52,462 nucleotides of DNA from Candidatus Levyibacteriota bacterium (GTDB taxonomy: Bacteria > Patescibacteriota > Microgenomatia > Levybacterales > UBA12049): positions 1 to 52,462 of the forward strand of contig DAIDHK010000009.1 in the NCBI GenBank assembly GCA_027459725.1, in the 5' to 3' direction. Shown here piece by piece: positions 1 through 10,387 of this stretch. A program made the translations under genes and the position numbers. How positions within the stretch are numbered: position 1 is the stretch's first letter; the number at the start of each line of letters is the position of its first letter. A model generated the notes under the pieces. It searched no databases and was not told the origin of the DNA. It worked only from the letters and a program-made list of their open reading frames with translations.

Positions 1-1
1 T

Positions 2-46
2 CAAGGCAAAAAAGATGCAGGGCAAACTATGTTTGAAATAGACTAA
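2..46 (+). CDS. 3' end of an unidentified gene (partial)
   Basis: The frame from base 2 is open from the window edge to a TAA at 44-46 and would encode the last 14 residues of a protein ending GQTMFEID. It stops just before a hairpin that separates it from the convergent gyrA gene, which is where a real gene would end. The fragment is too short to identify, and chance openness is possible. Confidence 0.25.
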   Translation, partial: QGKKDAGQTMFEID

Positions 47-72
47 AACCCCGACCGTAAGGTCGTGGGAAG
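42..72 (-). terminator. Intrinsic terminator after gyrA
   Basis: Read on the minus strand, CCC-A-CGACC, loop TTAC, GGTCG-GGG is followed by TTTT. The perfect 5-bp CGACC/GGTCG core is extended by a CCC/GGG clamp with one bulge. It lies about 30 bases past the gyrA stop and could also stop transcription coming from the left. Confidence 0.6.
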
Positions 73-99
73 TTTATCATCAATATGTCGTTAGGCTAT

Positions 100-2631
100 T
101 TAGACGGATTTTTCAATACAGGTAGCTGAAGCCACTTTTTCAGATTTATCTGAAAAACGCATCAAGATAACACCTTGTGTGTCGCGACCTAGACGTGGAA
201 TAGAATTTAATGCCAATTTTACTACCTGTCCTTTCTTTGAAGTCATGATAATTTCTTCTGTATTCTGAGGAATAATCTGTGCCATCACGACTTTACCAGT
301 TTTATCGGTTACATTTGCTACTTTTACACCCTGTCCTCCCCTACTCTGCCCCCGGAACAAAGCAGCATCAGTTCTTTTACCCAAACCATTTTCCATAATC
401 GTCAACAGCTCTCGTTTTTGTCCAGTTTGGATAATATCCATGCCAACTACTTGATCATTCGTTGCAATCTTAATGCCTCGTACTCCCATAGTTGCACGTC
501 CCATTGGTCGGACTGAACTTTCAGAAAATCTTATAGCTTTTCCTTCACGTGTAACCAACATTACATCATTCTTACCATCAGTTAAATCGCTCCAGGCTAA
601 TTCATCTCCAGCATCTAGTTTGATGGCAATCATTCCTCCCTTGCGGATATTTTCGAATTCTGCAATTTGGGATTTCTTTACCGTACCATGCTTGGTGGTC
701 AGAAAAACATATGTACTACGGTCAGTCTTTCCATAAGTTAAGAATGATTCGACTTTTTCATCAGCAGCAATGTTCAATAAGTTGATAATAGCGGTACCTT
801 TACTTACTCGACTGCTTTCTGTGATTTCATATGCTTTAAGCTGATAGGCTTTGCCTTTATTAGTAAAGAACAAAATATTATCATGGGTTTGAGCATATCT
901 GATATGTGCAATACCATCTTCCTCTTTTGTGGTCATACCTTTTATGCCCTTACCACCTCTTTGCTGAGTTTGAAAACTGTTTAGTGATTGACGTTTAATA
1001 TATCCGGTGTCTGTAATGGTAATTACAGTTGATTCATTGGGAATCAAGTCTTCTTCTGAAAATTCTCCTACTTTGCCTTTATATACCTTTGTGCGTCGCG
1101 GATCGGCAAATTTTTGTTTGAGATTAAGCAACTCATCTTCAATAACATGCAGTATTTTCTTGGAATGAGCCAATAAGTCTTCTAGATAAGCAATAGTTTC
1201 CCTGACTAGTTGCAATTCGTCTTCAATTTTCTGTCGTTCGAGTGCTGCTAGACGTCGCAACTGCATATCTAAAATTGCCGTTGCTTGGATTTCTGTTAAT
1301 TTAAATTTGCTTATTAGATTTTTCTTTGCATCTTCCTGAGTGGCCGATTCGCGGATAGTTTTTATTACGGCATCGATGTTGTCAACAGCGATTTTCAAAC
1401 CTTCTAGAATATGCTCACGAGCTCGGGCTTGTTTTAATTCAAATTCAGAACGACGTCGGATTACTATATAACGATGTTTGAGATATTCTTCGAGAATAGT
1501 CTTTAAATTTAAAGTTTGTGGAGTTCCATTAACTAACGCGACCATATTTACTGGGAAACTTGTTTGTAATGAAGTATGTTTAAATAGATTATTCAACACT
1601 TTTTTTGCAATGGCATCACGTTTTAACTCAATATAAATACGCAACCCACGTCGATCTGACTCATCTCTTAAATCAGAAATACCTTCAATTTTTTTCTCTT
1701 TAGCTAAATCAGCAATTCTGGCAACGAGTTGGGCTTTATTAACCTGGTAAGGGAGTTCAGTGATGATTATGGCTGATTTTCCGTTGCCTATTTCTTCAAT
1801 TTCAGCTTTACCTCGGATCATAATTTTGCCTCGTCCTGTTACATAGGCATTGCGAATTTCATTAATGTCATATATATTACCAGCAGTTGGAAAGTCAGGA
1901 CCTTTAATGAATTGTAAAAGCTCATCAACAGTTACATCTGAAGATAGAGGTACTTTAGACGTATCAGAGGTATCAAATGTCTCAGAATTTTTATTGGATG
2001 TTTCTTCTCCTTCTATCTCGTTTGCAAGATTACTCTTGCCGATAATGTAAACAATTGCATCGATTATTTCACCCAGATTGTGAGGAGGAATTTTTGTTGC
2101 CATACCAACAGCAATACCTTCGGCACCCATTAACAATAAGTTGGGAAGTTTGGCTGGCAAAACAATAGGCTCGTTCAAGCTGGCATCAAAGTTAGGGAGA
2201 AAATCTACTGTCTCTTTATCAATGTCTGTTAATAATTCAGAAGCAATACCAGCCATGCGACATTCTGTATAACGCATAGCAGCGGGCGGATCGCCATCAA
2301 TGGAACCAAAATTTCCTTGACCATCTACAAGTGTATAACGCATGGCAAAATTTTGAGCTAAACGTACTAATGCATCATAGACAGGGATATCTCCATGAGG
2401 ATGATATTTACCCAAAACTTCTCCAACCACAGTGGCACTCTTCTTATATTTTGAACTATGTGTTAAGCCGATTTCATGCATCGCATATAAAATTCTGCGG
2501 TGGACTGGTTTGAGTCCATCGTGTACATCGGGCAATGCGCGTTGTACAATCACAGACATGGCGTAATTCAAATACGCCTTTTTCATCTCTGATGAAATAT
2601 CAATAAGTTTTAGTTTTCCTATGTCAGCCAT
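100..2631 (-). CDS. gyrA: DNA gyrase subunit A
   Basis: Breakage-reunion subunit of DNA gyrase (type IIA topoisomerase), which with GyrB introduces negative supercoils. The 843 residues carry the N-terminal core [20 protein letters not shown], the active-site tyrosine Y121 in AAMRYTE, and six-bladed C-terminal wrapping repeats. The wrapping domain contains a GyrA box, QQRGGKG, near residue 557, which favours gyrase over topoisomerase IV. Two oddities are visible. A Ser/Thr/Asp/Glu-rich insert sits at about residues 200-225, before GPDFPTAG. The position equivalent to E. coli Ser83 is Ile82 (GDIPVYD). The gene is third in a same-strand run gyrB-ppa-gyrA, 52 bases after ppa. The start is the ATG in front of ADIGKLKLI. 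Identification is very secure. Confidence 0.97.
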   Translation of the reverse strand: MADIGKLKLIDISSEMKKAYLNYAMSVIVQRALPDVHDGLKPVHRRILYAMHEIGLTHSSKYKKSATVVGEVLGKYHPHGDIPVYDALVRLAQNFAMRYTLVDGQGNFGSIDGDPPAAMRYTECRMAGIASELLTDIDKETVDFLPNFDASLNEPIVLPAKLPNLLLMGAEGIAVGMATKIPPHNLGEIIDAIVYIIGKSNLANEIEGEETSNKNSETFDTSDTSKVPLSSDVTVDELLQFIKGPDFPTAGNIYDINEIRNAYVTGRGKIMIRGKAEIEEIGNGKSAIIITELPYQVNKAQLVARIADLAKEKKIEGISDLRDESDRRGLRIYIELKRDAIAKKVLNNLFKHTSLQTSFPVNMVALVNGTPQTLNLKTILEEYLKHRYIVIRRRSEFELKQARAREHILEGLKIAVDNIDAVIKTIRESATQEDAKKNLISKFKLTEIQATAILDMQLRRLAALERQKIEDELQLVRETIAYLEDLLAHSKKILHVIEDELLNLKQKFADPRRTKVYKGKVGEFSEEDLIPNESTVITITDTGYIKRQSLNSFQTQQRGGKGIKGMTTKEEDGIAHIRYAQTHDNILFFTNKGKAYQLKAYEITESSRVSKGTAIINLLNIAADEKVESFLTYGKTDRSTYVFLTTKHGTVKKSQIAEFENIRKGGMIAIKLDAGDELAWSDLTDGKNDVMLVTREGKAIRFSESSVRPMGRATMGVRGIKIATNDQVVGMDIIQTGQKRELLTIMENGLGKRTDAALFRGQSRGGQGVKVANVTDKTGKVVMAQIIPQNTEEIIMTSKKGQVVKLALNSIPRLGRDTQGVILMRFSDKSEKVASATCIEKSV

Positions 2632-2683
2632 ATGTTTAGTTTAAGTTTTATAAATCAAGAAACTTCATCATGTTAGCTCTTTC

Positions 2684-3226
2684 TTATTTGGAGAAACCTT
2701 CTTTTTTGAAGCGTTCAATACATTCGTGGATGATTTTTTTTGCTTCTTTAACATCCCCCCATCCTAATACCTTAGTTGTTCCTGGTTTTTTTAGGTCTTT
2801 ATAATGAGCAAAATGGAATTCTATTTTTTGTTTCCATCTTGTGCCAAGATCATCTAATGTTTTTATTTGATCACCTGTGTTGCGGTCGTCATCAGGTACA
2901 CAGACGATTTTATAATCCATTTCTCCATCGTCTTCAAAATTAAAAATACCAATGATTTTAGATTTTACTAAGACGCCAGTAGGAATTGGTTCATGACAAA
3001 CAATAAGTACATCTAGTTCATCTCCATCTGTATCTTTCGTAGCAGGTATAAAGCCATAATTTACTGGTTTGGGGAAAACATTTGGTTCTACTCTATCTAA
3101 TATAAATATTCCATGTTCACGTAAATATTCTATTTTAAGCGAAGACCCTTCCGGGATATCAACAATTGCGTTGACCCATCCTTCATCAATATTTCCCGGT
3201 GTAAGTAACTTATTAAAATCTGGCAT
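2684..3226 (-). CDS. ppa: Inorganic pyrophosphatase (family I)
   Basis: Soluble Mg-dependent pyrophosphatase that hydrolyses PPi to two phosphates, pulling nucleic acid and aminoacyl-tRNA synthesis forward. The 180 residues match the usual family I length. Visible hallmarks are the SSLKIEY strand early on, NYGFIPAT, the metal-binding DGDELDVLIV signature (DxDxxDV) and KIEFHFAHYKDL near the C terminus. It lies between gyrB and gyrA on the same strand with 52-56-base gaps. A -10-like TATAAT lies about 16 bases upstream of its ATG, so it may have its own promoter. Linkage to gyrase genes has no obvious functional meaning. Confidence 0.96.
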   Translation of the reverse strand: MPDFNKLLTPGNIDEGWVNAIVDIPEGSSLKIEYLREHGIFILDRVEPNVFPKPVNYGFIPATKDTDGDELDVLIVCHEPIPTGVLVKSKIIGIFNFEDDGEMDYKIVCVPDDDRNTGDQIKTLDDLGTRWKQKIEFHFAHYKDLKKPGTTKVLGWGDVKEAKKIIHECIERFKKEGFSK

Positions 3227-3282
3227 AGTTTTTCACTTTTTTATTATAGCACAGTAATTTTTAATCTAAAATTACTAAAACA

Positions 3283-5247
<1,965 letters not shown>

Positions 5248-5257
5248 CTAGAGAACC

Positions 5258-5286
5258 ATTATAGCGAGTAATTTTCGCATTTACAA
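5258..5286 (-). promoter_or_regulatory. gyrB promoter
   Basis: On the minus strand, TTGTAA (5281-5286), 17 bases, then TATAAT (5258-5263). Ten bases separate the -10 from the gyrB ATG, so the 5' UTR would be at most a few bases. Confidence 0.65.
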
Positions 5287-5308
5287 GCCGTTATAGAAGT
5301 TACGAAAC

Positions 5309-5337
5309 TTGATATTATTATAGGTTTACGTTAAAAT
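5309..5337 (+). promoter_or_regulatory. Promoter of the small HTH gene at 5349
   Basis: TTGATA (5309-5314), 17-base spacer, TAAAAT (5332-5337), with the ATG 11 bases further on. It is divergent from the gyrB promoter. No Shine-Dalgarno is present. Confidence 0.6.
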
Positions 5338-5348
5338 TACAAATTGAT

Positions 5349-5753
5349 ATGTCAAAAGAAAACGAAATTATTGAAAAAGATGTTGCAGATGATTCTCCCT
5401 TAGGCAGAAGAACATGGAAACATGATTTCTATGCTAGTATTGTTCTACGTGTGCATAATGCGGGTCCATTAGACGAAGGAGTTTCGGAATTTATTCAAAT
5501 AATTGGTGATGAAGGACATCCTAATGACCGATATGTCGCGGCAGACAGATTTAGATTTTTAATATCGCCTGTTGAAGGTGATCCCTATAGGCCTAACAGT
5601 CGTAGGCAAGTAGCTGAGAGTCTAGGTATGAGCATTGGGGCTGTTAGAAGAGCTGAGAGTAGAGTAGTCCGCCTGGCTGCCAATTTATGTGAAGATATGG
5701 ATATTCCTCCTATTCCCCCGCTTCCTCGTACAACAAGACGTGTTCGAGAGTAA
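5349..5753 (+). CDS. Small protein with a sigma-region-4-like helix-turn-helix
   Basis: A 134-residue protein not recognised as a named family. Residues about 68-115 have the shape of a sigma-70 region 4 or related HTH: a short helix (DRFRFLI), a turn rich in Gly/Pro, then RQVAESLGMSIGAVRRAESRVVRLA. That run matches the 'ExLGxSxxxVRxxExRAxxxL' pattern. The N terminus is acidic and the C terminus is proline/arginine-rich (PPIPPLPRTTRRVRE). No region 2 is present, so it is not a full sigma factor. It could be a DNA-binding regulator or anti-sigma-like partner. Its last 44 bases overlap the 3' end of the convergent clamp-loader gene. Its promoter predicts a nearly leaderless mRNA. Confidence 0.7.
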   Translation: MSKENEIIEKDVADDSPLGRRTWKHDFYASIVLRVHNAGPLDEGVSEFIQIIGDEGHPNDRYVAADRFRFLISPVEGDPYRPNSRRQVAESLGMSIGAVRRAESRVVRLAANLCEDMDIPPIPPLPRTTRRVRE

Positions 5754-6366
5754 GACGAGTGTTGACGTTCGTAGTTTGTAAAAGCTTTAAGCATTTATCT
5801 ATTTTTCTAATCTTCTCAATAAGTTGGAATGGATTATTTTCCTCATGAAGTTTTTGGTGATATGACATTAGTAATTCTTGCAAAAAAGTTATTGCGGTTG
5901 ATTTTTGCCTACTGTACTTCTCGGCGACAACCAGTTTATCACCTATGGATTTAGGAACTTGAATTGAAGTGTTATTAAAATTAGATAGTTCATTCTCTAG
6001 GTATATAATTGAACAGCGGGATTGAAGTGTTGGCAAGATCGAATACAGGTTATTGGACAAGAAGTATATATATGTATTGACTGGGGGTTCTTCTATGACT
6101 TTCAGCAGGGCATTCTGCGCTTCAGGAGTAAGTGCTTGGGCATCTTTAATTATTATTGCCTTATTAGGACTTTGTAAAGGTTTTAAATAAATTTTTTGTA
6201 ATAGTTTTTTTATTTCTGCAATTCCAATTGATGTCGCTGGTTTATCACTCAATTCCAATTCTAAGTTTACCTGATCCAGTCTAGATATTTGTAATTGTTC
6301 TGTTATCTTATTTATTTCTTCTAATGCTTTTTGTCTGTTTGTGCCAACAAATATGTAACTGACCAT
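5710..6366 (-). CDS. holB: DNA polymerase III delta' subunit-like clamp-loader protein
   Basis: AAA+ clamp-loader subunit expected to help load the sliding clamp during replication. The 218-residue protein shows the Walker B/sensor region as KAIIIKDAQALTPEAQNALLKVIEEPP, followed by the clamp-loader SRC motif in LQSRCSII. No Walker A P-loop is visible (the N terminus reads FVGTNRQKALEE), as in delta' subunits that do not hydrolyse ATP. It is shorter than E. coli delta' (334 aa), so the C-terminal collar domain is reduced. Its 3' end overlaps the convergent HTH gene by 44 bases. A TATAAT lies 11 bases before the ATG. Confidence 0.85.
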   Translation of the reverse strand: MVSYIFVGTNRQKALEEINKITEQLQISRLDQVNLELELSDKPATSIGIAEIKKLLQKIYLKPLQSPNKAIIIKDAQALTPEAQNALLKVIEEPPVNTYIYFLSNNLYSILPTLQSRCSIIYLENELSNFNNTSIQVPKSIGDKLVVAEKYSRQKSTAITFLQELLMSYHQKLHEENNPFQLIEKIRKIDKCLKLLQTTNVNTRLTLEHVLLYEEAGE

Positions 6367-6456
6367 AAGCGAACTTTATTATACTCCTGTTTAGATATAT
6401 TTGCGGTTGAATGGTTCTATGTCTGTAAAGTTTATTGGTGATATAGTAAGATACTA

Positions 6457-6486
6457 TTGACACTAATTTACAAGCTGATCTAATAT
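6457..6486 (+). promoter_or_regulatory. Promoter of the secreted protein at 6494
   Basis: TTGACA (6457-6462), 18-base spacer, TAATAT (6481-6486), and the ATG only 7 bases later. This geometry places the transcription start at or next to the start codon. Confidence 0.65.
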
Positions 6487-6493
6487 TAAGTAT

Positions 6494-7420
6494 ATGGCTA
6501 GAACAAAAGCACATGGGCCGTTAATTTCTCTTTCATTAATGTTAGTATTGGCACTAGTAATAGGGGTTTCAGGTATTGCATATGTTTTTAGTACTAATAT
6601 GCAGATCACAGGTCAAACTCATGCTTCTACTCAAGCGGATTATAAAAATATCACCATTAATTATGCTGTAAAAAAAGGTTGGAATATGTATTCATTCCCT
6701 TTTGCCCTGCCAGCCGGTATTGCTGCTAAAATTGGTAAACCTGTTAATATAATGGCATATGATATCCTTGCCTCAAATCATGTTAACAACAACAGTGGAT
6801 ACAGTGAAATTGAAGGACTAATAGGGAGTCAATGGACTCCTTCGGCTTTACTTGATAATGTAGATCAGATTGGTTATTCGGGTAAAAATTTTCCGTTGGT
6901 TCCAGGTTATGGTTATGCATTTAAATCTGATGTAACAGGTACAATTCAAGTATCAGGTATTTTGGATGAAGCGCCAATAGTAGAAAATTTGGTTGCTGGA
7001 TATAATTTAATTGGAGTTCCGGTAGTGCAACGAGGTACAAGAGCTAGCGACATTATGTATAGTCTCTATCAATCTGGTTTTGATGTTAAGTCTGTCGAAA
7101 TTGATGAGCTTACTGATGGAGCCGGTAATAGTCCTGTTTATACTAAATATACTTTACAAAAGCCCTACTTGAATGATTTTGCTATTTCTAACTCTCAAGG
7201 ATATAGTATATATGTAACAAGTTCGGGCAATTGGAATCAGAATGTAGTTCCTCAACCATGGATTGTTAAGTTGAAGATGTTGCGTGGAATCCCACCAGTC
7301 TCACTTACACCAATTCCATCATATAGATATTTACCAAGACCAACTTGTCAGCCGCTACGAGTTAGGATGAGTAACGGGAATTGGATGATGAGACCCTGCG
7401 AAGGACTTCTAAGTAAATAG
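6494..7420 (+). CDS. Membrane-anchored extracellular protein with two 'GWN/GYN' modules
   Basis: A 308-residue protein I cannot assign to a named family. After a short basic N terminus, residues about 9-32 (ISLSLMLVLALVIGVSGIAYVF) form a signal anchor or uncleaved signal peptide. The rest looks exported and rich in Gly, Ser, Tyr and Asn. Two related modules can be seen: KKGWNMYSFPFALPAGIAAKIG and AGYNLIGVPVVQRGTRASDI. They resemble the 'GWNLIxLP' repeats found in many surface proteins (recalled, not searched). The C terminus is Pro/Arg-rich with two cysteines. It lies directly before pilB and has its own promoter, so a role at the cell surface or with the pilus is a guess from position only. 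Confidence 0.65.
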   Translation: MARTKAHGPLISLSLMLVLALVIGVSGIAYVFSTNMQITGQTHASTQADYKNITINYAVKKGWNMYSFPFALPAGIAAKIGKPVNIMAYDILASNHVNNNSGYSEIEGLIGSQWTPSALLDNVDQIGYSGKNFPLVPGYGYAFKSDVTGTIQVSGILDEAPIVENLVAGYNLIGVPVVQRGTRASDIMYSLYQSGFDVKSVEIDELTDGAGNSPVYTKYTLQKPYLNDFAISNSQGYSIYVTSSGNWNQNVVPQPWIVKLKMLRGIPPVSLTPIPSYRYLPRPTCQPLRVRMSNGNWMMRPCEGLLSK

Positions 7421-7462
7421 CGAATTATAGATAACTCTCTCAATTTTTTTTGACAATTTTCA

Positions 7463-7491
7463 TTGACACTAAACTCGAACTCAAGTATCAT
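7463..7491 (+). promoter_or_regulatory. pilB promoter
   Basis: TTGACA (7463-7468), 17-base spacer, TATCAT (7486-7491), then 7 bases to the ATG at 7499. A second TTGACA at 7450-7455 has no good -10 at 17 bases. The in-frame TTG inside the -35 at 7463 is unlikely to be a start. Confidence 0.7.
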
Positions 7492-7498
7492 AAATATA

Positions 7499-9292
7499 AT
7501 GCCCGACGTAGTAGCTAATTTTACAAATATAAATCAGGATCAGCCTGTAACAGGGAATCAAGTTAAAGCAATTAATTCCCAATTAAATAGTGACTCGTCA
7601 GATCTACTAAATGTCTTATTGCAAGATGGAGTCATCAATCCTCAGCAGGCTGAGGAAGTCCGAATTAAAAGTCTGTCTACTAATACTCCTGCTGACATAG
7701 TGTTACTTGACAGTCACTTAGCGACCGAAGAAAAAATTTCCGAGGCAAAAGCGAAGTTGTTAGGTATCCCTTTCATTTCTTTGACCAGCACCTCATTTTC
7801 ACCACAGGCTATAAGTTTTTTATCCAGAGCCGTGGTAGAAAAGTTCCACTTAATTCCTTTTTTGTACGAGGAGAAAACTAAAACATTATCTGTGGCGATG
7901 GCCAATCCTATTGATCTGGACGCTGTTTCTTTTATTCGACAAAAAACGGGTTTAAATATAAAAACCTTTGCTTCAGTTCCCTCTGAGGTTGATGGTGCAA
8001 TTGAAGAGCAATACAGACAACAGCTTGTGGGTGAAGTGGGAGAAGCAATTAAAGAATCCGAGCAATATTCTAACAAAAAGACAGTTGATTCCAGTCAAAT
8101 TGCACAGATTATTAAAGAGGCACCGATTGCAAAAATTGTTTCCACTATTCTAGAGTATGCGGTTACAAGCCGTGCTTCTGATGTTCATATAGAACCGTTA
8201 GAAGATCGTTTACGAGTGCGTTACAGAATTGATGGAATTTTATACGACAAGCTTTCTTTACCAAAGAATGTACAGGAATCGTTGATATCACGCATAAAGA
8301 TTCTTTCGGAAATGAAAATTGATGAACATCGTACTCCTCAGGATGGAAGATTTAATTTCAAGACAGGTTCTCAAGAGGTTGATTTGCGTATAAGTACTGT
8401 TCCGACAGTTTGGGGGGAGAAGATTGTTATGCGTCTATTGCGGAAATCTGGAGGTATTCCTACATTACCTGAACTTGGCTTAAGTGGAAGTTCGCTGCGT
8501 AATCTTGAATCAGCTATGATGAAGCCTCATGGTATCGTTTTAGTTTGCGGTCCCACAGGTTCTGGTAAAACTACTACACTTTACTCGGTTTTGGCTAGAT
8601 TGAACAGCACGAGAGTCAATATTATGTCTTTAGAGGATCCGGTCGAGTATCAAATCCCCGGGGTTAATCAGGTACAAATAAATTCTGCTGCGGGTTTAAC
8701 GTTTTCATCAGGTTTGCGTGCATTTTTACGTCAGGATCCCAATATTATTCTTGTCGGTGAAATCCGCGATCAGGAGACAACGGATTTGGCTATGCAGGCT
8801 GCTCTAACGGGTCATTTAGTATTCTCAACTTTACATACTTCCAATGCCGCGGGGGCTTTGCCGCGTTTGACAGATTTAGGGGCTGAGACTTTTCTTTTGG
8901 GGTCAACGATCAATGCGATTATAGGTCAACGTATTGTGCGTAAGATTTGTAATACCTGTAAAGAACAATATACTCCGCCAGTTCAGTTAGTAGAAGAAAT
9001 TAAATCTGTACTGGGAAAATTATATGTGCAGAAAAATAATGAAGTTAAACTCTCCAAAGGTAAAGGATGTGTTCAATGTGGGATGTCAGGATATCTGGGA
9101 AGAATTGGAATATATGAAGTATTGATAGCTACAGATGCGATTATTCGTTTAGTTATGCAAAAGGCTGTAACTTCAGAGGTCGAAGAGCAAGCAATAAAGG
9201 ATGGTATGATTACTATGAAGCAAGACGGATATTTGAAGGTTTTGTCAGGTCTGACAACTATAGAAGAAGTACTTCGTGTTGCGCAAGAGTAG
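7499..9292 (+). CDS. pilB: Type IV pilus assembly ATPase PilB
   Basis: Hexameric cytoplasmic motor that powers pilus extension. Starting at the ATG (MPDVVANF) it is about 597 residues. An N-terminal MshEN/GSPII_E domain spans about residues 40-150. The ATPase core has Walker A GPTGSGKTTTLYS near residue 350, an Asp box, Walker B in NIILVGEIRDQETTDLAMQAALTGH, and a His box (STLHT). A C-terminal zinc site has CNTC near residue 483 and CVQC near 523. The ATG was chosen over the upstream TTG because the promoter's -35 covers the TTG and the -10 lies 7 bases before the ATG. It is followed by pilT after 23 bases and then pilC, forming a motor operon. Confidence 0.95.
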   Translation: MPDVVANFTNINQDQPVTGNQVKAINSQLNSDSSDLLNVLLQDGVINPQQAEEVRIKSLSTNTPADIVLLDSHLATEEKISEAKAKLLGIPFISLTSTSFSPQAISFLSRAVVEKFHLIPFLYEEKTKTLSVAMANPIDLDAVSFIRQKTGLNIKTFASVPSEVDGAIEEQYRQQLVGEVGEAIKESEQYSNKKTVDSSQIAQIIKEAPIAKIVSTILEYAVTSRASDVHIEPLEDRLRVRYRIDGILYDKLSLPKNVQESLISRIKILSEMKIDEHRTPQDGRFNFKTGSQEVDLRISTVPTVWGEKIVMRLLRKSGGIPTLPELGLSGSSLRNLESAMMKPHGIVLVCGPTGSGKTTTLYSVLARLNSTRVNIMSLEDPVEYQIPGVNQVQINSAAGLTFSSGLRAFLRQDPNIILVGEIRDQETTDLAMQAALTGHLVFSTLHTSNAAGALPRLTDLGAETFLLGSTINAIIGQRIVRKICNTCKEQYTPPVQLVEEIKSVLGKLYVQKNNEVKLSKGKGCVQCGMSGYLGRIGIYEVLIATDAIIRLVMQKAVTSEVEEQAIKDGMITMKQDGYLKVLSGLTTIEEVLRVAQE

Positions 9293-9315
9293 TATTTATG
9301 GAATAAATAATAAAT

Positions 9316-10383
9316 ATGGAATTAAAAGAATTACTCGAAATTGTTATCAAAGCTAATGCTTCTGATCTACATCTTTTGGTGGATGTGCCTCCTGTTATTC
9401 GTATCGATGGTACATTGAGACATTTAACTAACTACCCTGCCCTTACCTATTCTGATATTGAAACTATGGTGTACTCTGTTTTAACACCCGAGCAAAAGGA
9501 ATTGTTGAATACTAACAAAGAATTAGATTTCTCTTTTGGTTTTGGTGGAGGAGCCTATGGATTATTGGGAAGATTTCGTATCAATGCCTACTTTCAAAGG
9601 GGATATCTATCAGCTGCGTTTAGATTTTTGCCCCCGATGATTAAATCTTTGAAAGATTTAAATCTTCCAAACTCTCTGGAAACTTTTACCAAAATGCGTC
9701 AAGGTTTTGTTTTAGTTGTAGGTCCGACAGGTCAAGGTAAATCAACTACTTTAGCATCATTAATAAACATGATTAATATGCAAAGAGCTTGTCATATCTT
9801 GACAATTGAAGATCCAATTGAATATGTTTATCCCAAAGGTGCAAGTTTGATTTCTCAACGTGAAATTGCTATTGATACTCATTCATGGGCTATGGCTTTG
9901 CGTGCAGCTCTGCGTGAAGATCCGGATGTTGTGTTAATAGGAGAAATGCGTGATCCTGAAACAATGCAGGCAGCTATGACTGTAGCTGAGACTGGTCATT
10001 TAGTATTCGCGACCTTGCATACCAATTCTGCTTCGCAGACTATTGATCGTATTGTAGATTCTTTTTCAGAATATCAACGTACTCAAGTTCGGACTCAATT
10101 AGCTGCAACATTACAGGGTATAGTCTCGCAAAGATTAGTTCCTAGAATTAATAGTGGGCGTGTACCAGCTATTGAGATATTATTCAACACTGATGCAATT
10201 GCGAGTAATATTCGGGAAGGGAAAGCGCATTTAATTGACTCCGTTATTCAGACATCCAGGGATAAGGGTATGGTGACAATGGAAGATTCTCTTGCCAAGT
10301 TAGTCCTGTCGGGAATTGTTACACTGGATGTCGCGAGAGGTTTTGCTCTTCGTCAGGAAGAGCTGGTTAGAATGGTAGGATAA
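9316..10383 (+). CDS. pilT: Type IV pilus retraction ATPase PilT
   Basis: Hexameric motor that retracts the pilus. The 355 residues have the usual PilT length. An N-terminal PAS-like domain begins MELKELLEIVIKANASDLHLLVDVPPVIRIDG. Walker A is GPTGQGKSTTL near residue 135, Walker B is in DPDVVLIGEMRDPETMQAAMTVAETGH, and the His box is FATLHT. The PilT-specific AIRNLIRE motif is represented by AIASNIREGKAHLI. It lacks the PilB zinc cysteines. It lies between pilB and pilC, with 4 bases to pilC. No Shine-Dalgarno is visible, so translation may depend on coupling. Presence of PilT implies dynamic, retractable pili. Confidence 0.95.
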   Translation: MELKELLEIVIKANASDLHLLVDVPPVIRIDGTLRHLTNYPALTYSDIETMVYSVLTPEQKELLNTNKELDFSFGFGGGAYGLLGRFRINAYFQRGYLSAAFRFLPPMIKSLKDLNLPNSLETFTKMRQGFVLVVGPTGQGKSTTLASLINMINMQRACHILTIEDPIEYVYPKGASLISQREIAIDTHSWAMALRAALREDPDVVLIGEMRDPETMQAAMTVAETGHLVFATLHTNSASQTIDRIVDSFSEYQRTQVRTQLAATLQGIVSQRLVPRINSGRVPAIEILFNTDAIASNIREGKAHLIDSVIQTSRDKGMVTMEDSLAKLVLSGIVTLDVARGFALRQEELVRMVG

Positions 10384-10387
10384 GTAT

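Noticed and set aside
1920-2040. Ser/Thr/Asp/Glu-rich insert in GyrA as an intein or foreign insertion
   Set aside because: It is only about 25 residues, in frame, at a loop before GPDFPTAG, and has no intein motifs; a simple loop extension is enough.
2331-2513. Open frame antisense to gyrA, like several others opposite gyrA, gyrB and thrS
   Set aside because: These follow codon-shadow composition of the real genes on the other strand and lack promoters or ribosome sites.
7463-7498. TTG start giving PilB 12 extra residues
   Set aside because: The TTG is the first part of the -35 TTGACA, and the -10 and ATG at 7499 follow at leaderless distance.
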